The translations under genes were made by a program, and so were the position numbers. A DNA stretch of 64,000 nucleotides, taken from Hydractinia symbiolongicarpus. Its lineage: Eukaryota; Cnidaria; Hydrozoa; Anthoathecata; Hydractiniidae. The notes below the pieces were generated by a model that was given only the letters and a program-made list of their open reading frames with translations, was not told the DNA's origin and did no database searches. The stretch lies in assembly GCF_029227915.1 (NCBI RefSeq), contig NC_079884.1:2606001-2670000 (forward strand), read 5' to 3'. Positions 52,742 to 64,000 of this stretch are shown piece after piece; the first letter of the stretch is position 1; each line of letters opens with the position of its first letter.

Positions 52742-53560
52742 TGGCACCAATCCTAGCCGTAATCGCGCGCTGAAGAAATAGCGACAGTTTCAAAAACTGC
52801 ATTTCATTCTCTTTCTAACGGTGTCAATCCGTTTGAGTTACAACGCTTGGGTCACATATTTGTACCAATATGTATTTAGCGATGTTTTTCAGATATTAAT
52901 AGGTTGCATCGCTTCTAACAGTGAAACGTTTGACTGTGGGACTTAATTGAACTGATTTTAGACTTTGACCTCATAAATGTAATAAATGAGCCAGTTTGAC
53001 TACAAGAAATAACATTTTTCTTAATTTGACATGACTTCTGGAACTCAGCGATTACACTGGACCCTGTGGTAGCGCTTCATTTAAAAATTTAGATGAGTAA
53101 GTTCTTTCTACTGTGGGACCAATCCTAGCCGTTAGCGCGTGCTGATGATATAGAGACAGTTTCAAAAACTCCATTTAATGACTTTCTAACGGTGTCAATC
53201 CGTTTGAGTTACAACGGTTGCGTCACACATTCGTACCAACATGTATTTAGTGATTTTTTTCCGATATTCTAAAGTTGTATCGCTTTCAACAGTGCAACGA
53301 TTGACTGTGGGAATTAACTGAACTGATTTTGAACTTTGACCTTCTAAATGTGATAAATGAGCCATTTTGACTACAAGAAATAACATTCTTTTTAATTTGA
53401 CATGATTGCTGGAATTCAGCGATTACATGGGGCTCTGTGGTAGCATTTTATTTAAAAATTTAGATAAATAAGTCAGTCTTTACTGTGGCACCAATCCTAG
53501 CCGTAATCGCGCGCTGAAGAAATAGCGACAGTTTCAAAAACTGCATTTCATTCACTTTCT
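52742..53560 (+). repeat. Four-monomer HOR, truncated third copy (a-b then a')
   Basis: Types a and b are present (52742 and about 53100), but the next monomer (TGGCACCAATCC at 53486) is type a again instead of c. It carries new changes (GGTAGCATTTTATTT, CTAACACTGTTAATCC). The HOR therefore ends as a-b-a', consistent with deletion or unequal exchange at its right edge. Confidence 0.85.
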
Positions 53561-56500
53561 AACACTGTTAATCCGTTTGAGTTACAACGCTTGGGTCACA
53601 TATTTGTACCAATATGTATTTAGCGATGTTTTTCAGATATTAATAGGTTGCATCGCTTCTAACAGTGAAACGATTGACTGTGGGATTAATTGAACTAACT
53701 TTGGACTGTGACCTGATAAATGTGATAAATGAGACAATTGGACTCCAAAAAATAAAATTCTTCTTAATTTGACATAATTGCCGGAACTCAGCGATTACAC
53801 TGGGCGCTGTGGTAGCGCTTCATTTAAAAAATTAGATAAATAAGTCATTCTTTATTGTGGTACCAATCCTAGCCGCTATCGCGCGCTGAAGAAAGAGCGA
53901 CAGCTTCAAAAACTACTTCTCACTGACTTTCTAACGGTGTCAGTCCGTTTGAGTTACAACGGTTGGGTCACATATTCGTACCAACATGTATTTAGCGATG
54001 TTTTTTCTGACATTACTAGGTTGCGTAGCTTTTAACAGTGAAATGATTGACTGTGGGGCTTAGTGGAACTAACTTTGTACTGTGACCTGATAAATGTGAT
54101 AAATGTGCCATTTTGACTACAAGAAATAACATTCTTTTTAATTTGACATGATTGCTGGAATTCAACGATTACATCAGGCTCTGTGGTAGCGGTTTATTTA
54201 CAAATTTAGATAAATAAGTCTTTTCTTACTGTGACACCAATCCTGGCCGTTAGCACCCGCTGAATAAATAGGAACAATTTCAAAGACTACATTTCAATGA
54301 ACTTTCTAGCGGTATAAATCCGTTCGAGTTACAACGGTTGAGTCACATATTCGTACCAACATGTATGTAGCGATAATATTCGGATATTACTAGGTTGCAT
54401 CGCTTTTAACAGTGAAACGTTTGACTGTGGGACTTAATTGGACTGACTTTGAACTTTGACCTTCTAAATGTGATAAATGAGACAATTGGACTCCAAAAAA
54501 TAAAATTCTTCTTAATTTGACATAATTGCTGGAACTCAGCGATTACATTAGGCCCTGTGGTAGCGCTTTATTCGAAAACTTAGATAAATAAGTCATTTTA
54601 TACTGCGGGACCAATCCTAGCCGTTATCGCGCGCTGAAGAAATAGCGACAGTTTTAAAAACTACATTTCAATGAATTTCTAACCGTATCAATCCGCTTCA
54701 GTTACAACGGTTGCGTCACATATTTGTACCAACATGTATTTAGCGATATTTTTCTCATATTACAAGGTTGCATCGCTTTTAACAGTGAAACGATTGACTG
54801 TGGGACTTAATTGGACTGAGTTTGAACTTTGACCTTCTAAATGTGATAAATGAGACAATTGGACCCCAAAAAATAAAATTCTTCCTAATTTGACATAATT
54901 GCCGGAACTCAGCGATTACACTGGGCGGTGTGGTAGCACTTCATTTAAAAAATTAGATAGATAAGTCATTCTTTATTGTGGGACCAATCCTAGCCGTTAT
55001 CGCGCGCTGAAGAAATAGCGACAGCTTCAAAAACTACTTCTCACTGACTTTCTAACGGTGTCAGTCCGTTTGAGTTACAACGGTTGCGTCACACATTCGT
55101 ACCAACATGTATTTAGTGATTTTTTTCCGATATTTCAAAGTTGTATCGCTTTCAACAGTGAAACGATTGACTGTGGGAATTAACTGAACTGATTTTGGAC
55201 TTTCACCTTATATATGTGAAAAATGAGCCATTTTGATTACAAGAAATAACATTCTTTTTAATTTGACATGATTGCTGGAATTCAACGATTACATCAGGCT
55301 CTGTGGTAGCGTTTTATTTACAAATTTAGATAAATAAGTCTTTTCTTACTGTGACGCCAATCCTGGCTTTTAGCACCCGCTGAATAAATAGGAACAATTT
55401 CAAAGACTACATTTCAATGAACTTTCTAGCGGTATAAATCCGTTTGAGTTGCAACGGTTGCGTCACATATTCGTACCAACATTTATGTAGCGATAATATT
55501 CGGATATTACTAGGTTGCATCGCTTTTAACAGTGAAACGTTTGACTGTGGGACTTAATTGAACTGATTTTAGACTTTGACCTCATAAATGTAATAAATGA
55601 GCCAGTTTGACTACAAGAAATAACATTTTTCTTAATTTGACATGACTGCTGGAACTCAGCGATTACATTAGGCCCTGTGGTAGCGCTTTATTCGAAAACT
55701 TAGATAAATAAGTCATTTTATACTGCGGGACCAATCCTAGCCGTTATCGCGCGCTGAAGAAATAGCGACAGTTTCAAAAACTACATTTCAATGAACTTTC
55801 TAGCGGTATAATTCCGTTTGAGTCACAACGGTTGCGTCACATATTCGTACCAACATGTATGTAGCGATAGTATTCGGATATTACTAGGTTGCATCGCTTT
55901 TAACAGTGAAACGATTGACTGTGGGACTTAATTGAACTGATTTTGAACTTTGACCTTCTAAATGTGATAAATGAGCCTTTTTGACTACTAGAAATAACAT
56001 TCTTTTTAATTTGACACGATTGCTGAAATTCAACGATTACATCAGACTCTGTGGTAGCGCTTCATTTAAAAATTTAGATGAATAAGTCATTTCTACTGTG
56101 GGAACAATCCTAGCCGTTAGCGCGTGCTGATGATATAGAGACAGTTTCAAAAACTCCATTTAATGACTTTCTAACGGTGTCAATCCGTTTGAATTACAAC
56201 AGTTGCGTCACACATTCGTACCAACATGTATTTAGTGATTTTTTTCCGATATTCCAAAGTTGTATCGCTTTCAACAGTGAAAGGATTAACTGTGGGACTT
56301 AACTGAACTGATTTTGGACTTTCACCTTATATATGTGATAAATGAGCCATTTTGACTGCAAGAAATAACATTCTTCTTAACTTGACGTGATTGCCGGAAC
56401 TCAGCAATTACATAGGGCGCTGTGGTAGTGCGTCATTTAAAAGTTTAGATAAATAATTCATTCTTCACTGTGGGACCAATCCTAGCCGTTATCGCGCGCT

Positions 56501-58455
56501 GAAAAAATAGCGACAGTTTCAAAAACTACATTTCAATGCCTTTCTAACGGTATCAATCCGCTTAAGTTACAACGGTTGCGTCACATATTCGTACCAACAT
56601 GTATTTAGCGATATTTTTCTCATATTACAAGGTTGCATCGCTTTTAACAGTGAAACGATTGACTGTGGGACTTAATTGAACTGATTTTGAACTTTGACCT
56701 TCTAAATGTGATAAATGAGCCATTTTGACTACAAGAAATAACATTCTTTTTAATTTGACATGATTGCTGGAATTCAACGATTACATCAGGCTCCGTGGTA
56801 GCGTTTTATTTAAAAATTTAGATAAATAAGTCTTTTCTTACTGTGAGGCCAATCCTGGCTTTTAGCACCCGCTGAATAAATAGGAACAATTTCAAAGACT
56901 GCATTTCAATGAACTTTCTAGCGATATAAATCCGTTTGAGTTACAACGGTTGCGTCACATATTCGTACCAACATGTATGTAGCGATAGCATTCGGATATT
57001 ACTAGGTTGCATCGCTTTTAACAGCGAAACGTTTGATTGTGGGACTTAATTGAACTGATTTTGGACTTTGACCTTTTAAATGTGATAAATGAGGCAATAT
57101 GACTACAAGAAATAACATTCTTCTTAATTTGACGTGATTGCCTGAACTCAGCGATTACACTGGACCCTGTGGTAGCGCTTCATTTAAAAATTTAGATGAG
57201 TAAGTCATTTCTACTGTGGGACCAATCCTAGCCGTTAACGCGTGCTGATGATATAGAGACAGTTTCAAAAACTCCATTTAATGACTTTCTAACGGTGTCA
57301 ATCCGTTTGAGTTACAACGGTTGCGTCACACATTCGTACCAACATGTATTTAGTGATTTTTTTCCGATATTCCAAAGTTGTAACGCTTTCAACAGTGAAA
57401 CGATTGACTGTGGGACTTAACTGAACCGATTTTGGACTTTCACCTTATATATGTGATAAATAAGCCATTTTGACTACAAGAAGTAACATTCTTCTTAAAT
57501 TGACATGATTGCTGGAATTAAGCGATTACATTAGGCTCTGTGGTAGCGCTTTATTCGAAAACTTAGATAAGTAAGTCATTTTTTACTGCGGGACCAGTCC
57601 TAGCCGTTAGTTCGCGCTGAAGAAAGAGAGACATTTTCAAAAACTACATTTCATTTACTTTCTAACGGTGTGAATCCGTTTGAGTTACAACGGTTGGGTC
57701 ACATATATGTACTAACATGTATTTAGCGATGTTTTTCAGATATTACTAGGTTGCATCGCTTTTAACAGTGAAACGTTTGACTGTGGGACTTAATTGAACT
57801 GATTTTAGACTTTGACCTCATAAATGTGATAAATGAGCAAGTTTGACTACAAGAAATAACATTTTTCTTAATTTGACATGATTGCTGGAACTCAGCGGTT
57901 ACACTGGACCCTATGGTAGCGCTTCATTTAAAAATTTAGATGAATAAGTCATTTCTACTGTAGGACAAATCCTAGCCGTTAGCGCGTGCTGATCATATAG
58001 AGACAGTTTCAAAAACTCCATTTAATGACTTTGTAACGGTGTCAATCCGTTTGAGTTACAACGGTTGCGTCACACATTCGTACCAACATGTTTTTAGTGA
58101 TTTTTTTCCGATATTCCAAAGTTGTATCGGTTTCAACAGTGAAAAGATTGACTGTGAGACTTAACCGAACTGATTTTGGATTTTCACCTTATATATGTGA
58201 TAAATGAGCCATTTTGACTACAAGAAATAACATTCTTCTTAATTTGACATGATTGCTGGAATTCAGCGATTACATTAGTTTTTGTGGTAGCGCTTTATTC
58301 GAAAACTTAGATAAATAAGTCATTTTTTACTGCGGGACCAATCCTAGCCGTTATCGCGCGCTGAGAAAATAGAGACAGTTTCAAAAACTACATTTCATTG
58401 ACTTTCTAACGGTGTCAATCCGTTTGAGTTACAGCGGTTGCGTCACATATTCGTA
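53561..58455 (+). repeat. Divergent satellite monomers
   Basis: About thirteen in-phase monomers of mixed type. A three-monomer relation (1120 bp) links about 54190-54720 with 55310-55840 through ATTCGAAAACTTAGATAAAT and ATTTTATACTGCGGG. A two-monomer relation (about 745 bp) links 57141-57400 with 57885-58150. Monomers with TTTCACCTTATATATGTG are common here and rare further left. No gene seen. Confidence 0.78.
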
Positions 58456-61438
58456 CCAACATTTATTTAGTGATTTTCTTCCAATATTACTCAGTTGTAT
58501 TGCTTTTAACAGTGAAACGATTGACTGTAGGAATTAATTGAACTGATTCTGGACTGTGACCTTATAAATGTGATAAATGAGCCAATTGGTCTCCAAGGAA
58601 TAACATTCTTCTTAATTTTACGTGATTGCTGGAATTCAGCGATTTCATTAAACTCTGTGGTAGCGCTTTATTTAAAAATTTAGATAAATAAGTCTTTTCT
58701 TACTGTAGGACCAATTCTGGCCGTTAGCACGCGCTGAATAAATAGGAACAGTTTCACAGACTACATTTCATTGACTTTCTAGTGGTATAAGTCCGTTTGA
58801 GTTACAACAGTTGCGTCACATATTCGTACCAACATGTATTTAGCGATAGTATTCGGATAATACTAGGTTGCATCGCTTTTAATAGTAAAACGGTTGACTG
58901 TGGGATTTAATTGAACTGATTTTGGACTTTGACCTTATAAATGGGATAAATGAGCCAGTTTCACTGCAAGAAATAACATTCTTCTCAATTTGACATGATT
59001 CCTGGAACTCAGCGATTACACTGGCCGCTGTGATAGCGCTTTATTAAAAAATTAAGATAAATAAGTCATTTTTTACTGTGGGACCAATCCTAGCCGTTGG
59101 TTCGCGCTGAGGAAATAGAGACATTCTCAAAAGCTACATTTCATCGAGTTCTTGGCGGTATCTGTCCGTTTGAGTTACAACGGTTGCGTCACATGTTCGT
59201 ACCAACATGTATTTAGCGATATTTTTCTGATATTACTAGGTTGCATCGCTTTTAACAGTGAAACGATTGACTGTGGGACTTAATCGAACTAACTTTGGAC
59301 TGTGACATGATAAATGTGATAAATGAGACAATTGGACTCCAAGAAATAACATTCTTCTTAACTTGACGTGATTGCCAGAACTCAGCAATTGCATTGGGCT
59401 CTGTGGTAGTGCGTCATTTAAAAGTTTAGATAAATAATTCATTCTTCACTGTGGGACCAATCCTAGCCGTCATCGCGCATTAAGGAAATAGAGACAGTTT
59501 CAGAAACTACATTTCATTGAATTTTTAACGGTGTCAATCTCTTTGAGTTACAATGGTGGCGTCACATATTCGTACCAACATGTATTTAGTGATTTTCTTC
59601 CGATATTACTAAGTTGTATTGCTCTTAACAGTGAAACGATTGACTGTGGGAATTAATTGAACTGATTATGGACTGTGACCTTATAAATGTGATAAATGAG
59701 CTAATTATTCTCCAAGGAAAAATATTCTTCTTAATTTGACATGATTGCTGGAAATCAGCGATTACATTAGGCCCTGTGGTAGCGCTTTATTTAAAAACTT
59801 AGATAAATAAGTCTTTTCTTACTGTGGGATCAATCCTGGCCGTTAGCACGCGCTGAATAATTAGGAACAGTTTCAAAGACTACATTTCATTGACTTTGTA
59901 GCGCTATAAATCCGTTTGAATAACAACGGTTGCGTCACATGTTCGTACCAACATGTATTTAGCGATATTTTTTTGATATTACTAGGTTGCATCGCTTTTA
60001 ACAGTGAAACGATTGACTGTGGGACCTAACTGAACTGATTTTGGGCTTTCACCTTATATATGTGATAAATAAGCCATTTTGACTACAAGAAGTAACATTC
60101 TTCTTAATTTGACATGATTGCTGGAATTCAGCGATTACATTAGGCTCTGTGGTAGCGCTTTATTCGAAAACTTAGATAAGTAAGTCATTTTTTACTGCGG
60201 GACCAATCCTAGCCGTTATCGCGCGCTTAGGAAATAGAGACAGTTTCAAAAACTACAATTCATTGATTTTGTAACGGTGTCAATCCGTTTGAGTTAAAAC
60301 GGTTGCGTCACATATTCGTACCAAGATGTATTTAGTGATTTTCTTCCAATATTACAAAGTTGTATTGCTTTTAACAGTGAAACGATTGACTGTGGGAATT
60401 AATTGAACTGATTCTGGACTGTGACCTTATAAATGTGATAAATGAGCAAATTGGTCTCCAAGGAATAACATTCTTCTTAATTTTACGTAATTGCTGTAAT
60501 TCAGCGATTTCATTAAGCTCTCTGGTAGCGCTTCATTTAAAAATTTAGATAAATAAGACTTTTCTTACTGTAGGACCAATACTGGCCGTTAGAACGCGCT
60601 GAATAAATAGGAACAGTTTCACAGACTACTTTTCATTGAGTTTCTAGTGGTATAAGTCCGTTTGAGTTACAACAGTTGCGTCACATATTCGTACCAACAT
60701 GTATTTAGCGATATTTTTCTGATAATACTAGGTTGCATCGCTTTTAACAGTGAAACGATTGACTGTGGGACTTAATTAAACTAACTTTGGACTGTGACAT
60801 GATAAATGTGATAAATAAGACAATTGGACTCCAAGAAATAACATTCTTATTAACTTGACGTGATTGCCAGAACTCAGCAATTGCATTGGGCTCTGTGGTA
60901 GTGCCTCATTTAAAAGTTTAGATAAATAATTCATTCTTCACTGTGGGACCTATCCTAGCCGTTATCACGAGCTGAAAAAATAGCGACAGTTTCAAAAACT
61001 ACATTTCAATGACTTTCTAACGGTATCAATCCGCATCAGTTACAACGGTTGCGTCACATATTCGTACCAACATGTATTTAGCGATATTTTTCTCATATTA
61101 CAAGGTTGCATCGCTTTTAACAGTGAAAAGATTGACTGTGGGACTTAATTGAACTGATTTTGGGCTGTGACCTTATAAATGTTATAAGTGAGACAATTGA
61201 ACTCCAAGAATTAACATTCTTCCTAATTTCACATGATTGTGGGAACTCAGCGAATACACTGGACCCTGTGGTAGCTCTTCATTTAAAAATTTAGATCAAA
61301 AAGTCATTTCTACTGTAGGACCAATCCTAGCCGTCATCGCGCATTAAGGAAATAGAGACAGTTTCAGAAACTACATTTCATTGACTTTTTAACGGTGTCA
61401 ATCTCTTTGAGTTACAATGGTTGCGTCACATATTCGTA
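58456..61438 (+). repeat. Eight-monomer HOR (2983 bp), copy 1
   Basis: Eight monomers repeated immediately at an offset of 2983 bp. The marker at 59041 matches 62024, and the rare GTTCTTGGCGGTATCTGTCC near 59150 recurs near 62133. From about 58463 I found no difference between the copies. Left of this, ACAGCGGTTG (58432) differs from ACAATGGTTG (61415), so the boundary is in or just before the conserved TATTCGTACCAACATG block. Internally, part of the unit also resembles itself at about 1866 bp (five monomers). Confidence 0.9.
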
Positions 61439-64000
61439 CCAACATGTATTTAGTGATTTTCTTCCAATATTACTCAGTTGTATTGCTTTTAACAGTGAAA
61501 CGATTGACTGTAGGAATTAATTGAACTGATTCTGGACTGTGACCTTATAAATGTGATAAATGAGCCAATTGGTCTCCAAGGAATAACATTCTTCTTAATT
61601 TTACGTGATTGCTGGAATTCAGCGATTTCATTAAACTCTGTGGTAGCGCTTTATTTAAAAATTTAGATAAATAAGTCTTTTCTTACTGTAGGACCAATTC
61701 TGGCCGTTAGCACGCGCTGAATAAATAGGAACAGTTTCACAGACTACATTTCATTGACTTTCTAGTGGTATAAGTCCGTTTGAGTTACAACAGTTGCGTC
61801 ACATATTCGTACCAACATGTATTTAGCGATAGTATTCGGATAATACTAGGTTGCATCGCTTTTAATAGTAAAACGGTTGACTGTGGGATTTAATTGAACT
61901 GATTTTGGACTTTGACCTTATAAATGGGATAAATGAGCCAGTTTCACTGCAAGAAATAACATTCTTCTCAATTTGACATGATTCCTGGAACTCAGCGATT
62001 ACACTGGCCGCTGTGATAGCGCTTTATTAAAAAATTAAGATAAATAAGTCATTTTTTACTGTGGGACCAATCCTAGCCGTTGGTTCGCGCTGAGGAAATA
62101 GAGACATTCTCAAAAGCTACATTTCATCGAGTTCTTGGCGGTATCTGTCCGTTTGAGTTACAACGGTTGCGTCACATGTTCGTACCAACATGTATTTAGC
62201 GATATTTTTCTGATATTACTAGGTTGCATCGCTTTTAACAGTGAAACGATTGACTGTGGGACTTAATCGAACTAACTTTGGACTGTGACATGATAAATGT
62301 GATAAATGAGACAATTGGACTCCAAGAAATAACATTCTTCTTAACTTGACGTGATTGCCAGAACTCAGCAATTGCATTGGGCTCTGTGGTAGTGCGTCAT
62401 TTAAAAGTTTAGATAAATAATTCATTCTTCACTGTGGGACCAATCCTAGCCGTCATCGCGCATTAAGGAAATAGAGACAGTTTCAGAAACTACATTTCAT
62501 TGAATTTTTAACGGTGTCAATCTCTTTGAGTTACAATGGTGGCGTCACATATTCGTACCAACATGTATTTAGTGATTTTCTTCCGATATTACTAAGTTGT
62601 ATTGCTCTTAACAGTGAAACGATTGACTGTGGGAATTAATTGAACTGATTATGGACTGTGACCTTATAAATGTGATAAATGAGCTAATTATTCTCCAAGG
62701 AAAAATATTCTTCTTAATTTGACATGATTGCTGGAAATCAGCGATTACATTAGGCCCTGTGGTAGCGCTTTATTTAAAAACTTAGATAAATAAGTCTTTT
62801 CTTACTGTGGGATCAATCCTGGCCGTTAGCACGCGCTGAATAATTAGGAACAGTTTCAAAGACTACATTTCATTGACTTTGTAGCGCTATAAATCCGTTT
62901 GAATAACAACGGTTGCGTCACATGTTCGTACCAACATGTATTTAGCGATATTTTTTTGATATTACTAGGTTGCATCGCTTTTAACAGTGAAACGATTGAC
63001 TGTGGGACCTAACTGAACTGATTTTGGGCTTTCACCTTATATATGTGATAAATAAGCCATTTTGACTACAAGAAGTAACATTCTTCTTAATTTGACATGA
63101 TTGCTGGAATTCAGCGATTACATTAGGCTCTGTGGTAGCGCTTTATTCGAAAACTTAGATAAGTAAGTCATTTTTTACTGCGGGACCAATCCTAGCCGTT
63201 ATCGCGCGCTTAGGAAATAGAGACAGTTTCAAAAACTACAATTCATTGATTTTGTAACGGTGTCAATCCGTTTGAGTTAAAACGGTTGCGTCACATATTC
63301 GTACCAAGATGTATTTAGTGATTTTCTTCCAATATTACAAAGTTGTATTGCTTTTAACAGTGAAACGATTGACTGTGGGAATTAATTGAACTGATTCTGG
63401 ACTGTGACCTTATAAATGTGATAAATGAGCAAATTGGTCTCCAAGGAATAACATTCTTCTTAATTTTACGTAATTGCTGTAATTCAGCGATTTCATTAAG
63501 CTCTCTGGTAGCGCTTCATTTAAAAATTTAGATAAATAAGACTTTTCTTACTGTAGGACCAATACTGGCCGTTAGAACGCGCTGAATAAATAGGAACAGT
63601 TTCACAGACTACTTTTCATTGAGTTTCTAGTGGTATAAGTCCGTTTGAGTTACAACAGTTGCGTCACATATTCGTACCAACATGTATTTAGCGATATTTT
63701 TCTGATAATACTAGGTTGCATCGCTTTTAACAGTGAAACGATTGACTGTGGGACTTAATTAAACTAACTTTGGACTGTGACATGATAAATGTGATAAATA
63801 AGACAATTGGACTCCAAGAAATAACATTCTTATTAACTTGACGTGATTGCCAGAACTCAGCAATTGCATTGGGCTCTGTGGTAGTGCCTCATTTAAAAGT
63901 TTAGATAAATAATTCATTCTTCACTGTGGGACCTATCCTAGCCGTTATCACGAGCTGAAAAAATAGCGACAGTTTCAAAAACTACATTTCAATGACTTTC
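61439..64000 (+). repeat. Eight-monomer HOR (2983 bp), copy 2, runs off window
   Basis: Matches copy 1 as far as the window goes; 64000 corresponds to 61017. The window ends about 420 bp before this copy would be complete, so whether a third copy follows cannot be seen. Confidence 0.88.

Larger units (their letters stand above)
1..64000 (+). repeat. Satellite DNA array, ~373-bp monomer, 171 full copies
   Basis: One monomer is repeated in the same orientation from end to end. The phase marker GCGCTTCATTTAAAA (or close variants) recurs at steps of 373 or 374 bp; exact steps at the start are 375, 373, 374, 373, 374, 373. Local exceptions are 372, 375, one step of 453 and one short by 8 bp. Landmarks in monomer order are: ACTGTGGGACCAATCCTAG, a GCGCGCTGAAGAAATAG segment, TTTCAAAAACTACAT, TATTCGTACCAACATGTA, GCATCGCTTTTAACAGTGAA, GACTGTGGGACTTAATTGAA, AGAAATAACATTCTT, and AGCGATTACA before the marker. 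The unit is AT-rich. Orientation never inverts and no unique sequence interrupts the array. I do not recognise the family; a centromeric or pericentromeric origin is inferred from array size and higher-order structure. Confidence 0.98.

Noticed and set aside
46862-53386. A repeated minus-strand open frame of 63 codons, in matching positions of several monomers (also 60-83 codon frames at 26058, 34926, 35352, 36419, 37165, 37913, 38340, 39033, 59236 and 62219)
   Set aside because: The frames are parts of the satellite monomer that happen to lack stops. They recur because the repeat recurs, most monomers have stops or indels in the same frame, and the 373-bp unit (3n+1) shifts frame at every copy. 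There is no recognisable domain, splice structure or codon-level conservation.
1-64000. CRISPR array
   Set aside because: The repeats are ~373 bp and directly adjacent, with no unique spacers and no cas-like genes.
1-64000. Transposable element or retroviral insertion within the array
   Set aside because: Spacing of the phase marker stays regular across the window. The only large deviation (453 bp at 14940-15392) is made of satellite sequence, so no inserted element is present.
1-64000. Telomeric, rDNA or tRNA sequence
   Set aside because: No short telomere-type repeat, no conserved rRNA stretch and no cloverleaf with A and B boxes was seen. Everything aligns to the ~373-bp monomer.
1-64000. 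A previously undescribed gene system
   Set aside because: No coding capacity, operon structure or RNA gene could be supported. The interest lies in array architecture only.

Overview
The whole 64-kb window is one uninterrupted block of eukaryotic satellite DNA. A single AT-rich repeat unit of about 373 bp is repeated head-to-tail, always in the same orientation. Using the phase marker GCGCTTCATTTAAAA (position 1, then 376, 749, 1123, 1496, 1870 and so on), I count 171 complete monomers up to about 63888 and a 112-bp partial monomer to 64000. I see no protein-coding gene, RNA gene, transposon, CRISPR array or operon. The open frames of 60-83 codons, nearly all on the minus strand, are chance frames in the satellite. 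They recur only because the repeat recurs. Monomer length is 3n+1 (373), so no frame can run through consecutive monomers.

Organism: a eukaryote, because tens of kilobases of homogeneous tandem repeat with multi-monomer higher-order repeats (HORs) are typical of centromeric or pericentromeric heterochromatin. I do not recognise the monomer family and cannot name a species or lineage. A centromere role is inference only.

Layout: (1) 1-12 kb: mixed monomer subfamilies, a 3-mer tandem duplication (about 1.8-4.0 kb), another 3-mer duplication (about 6.3-8.6 kb), and a 9-monomer segment repeated 5.6 kb apart (about 3.0-6.4 and 8.6-12.0 kb). (2) 12-17 kb: a 1.7-kb segment repeated about 2.7 kb apart, with the only out-of-register junction found, at 15300. 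(3) 17.15-23.13 kb: two adjacent copies of an 8-monomer HOR (2987 bp) in which I found only two substitutions. (4) 23.1-33.9 kb: a mosaic of reshuffled segments with offsets of 4, 7, 13, 15, 18 and 19 monomers. (5) 33.9-49.4 kb: older, more divergent monomers with short 1-, 2-, 3-, 4- and 8-monomer duplications. (6) 49.4-53.6 kb: a regular 4-monomer HOR (1490 bp). (7) 53.6-58.4 kb: divergent monomers again. (8) 58.45-64 kb: a second 8-monomer HOR (2983 bp), whose second copy runs off the window.

How it works together: nothing here encodes a product. The structure is what unequal crossing-over or gene conversion between in-phase repeats produces: nested duplications of whole monomers, chimeric monomers at junctions, and patches of different age. 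The notable small-scale features are a near-invariant block around TTCGTACCAACATGTA where many exchange junctions fall, a 17-bp inverted repeat present in some subfamilies, and a short hairpin at the GCGCT...AGCGC step. I found no evidence of a novel gene system.
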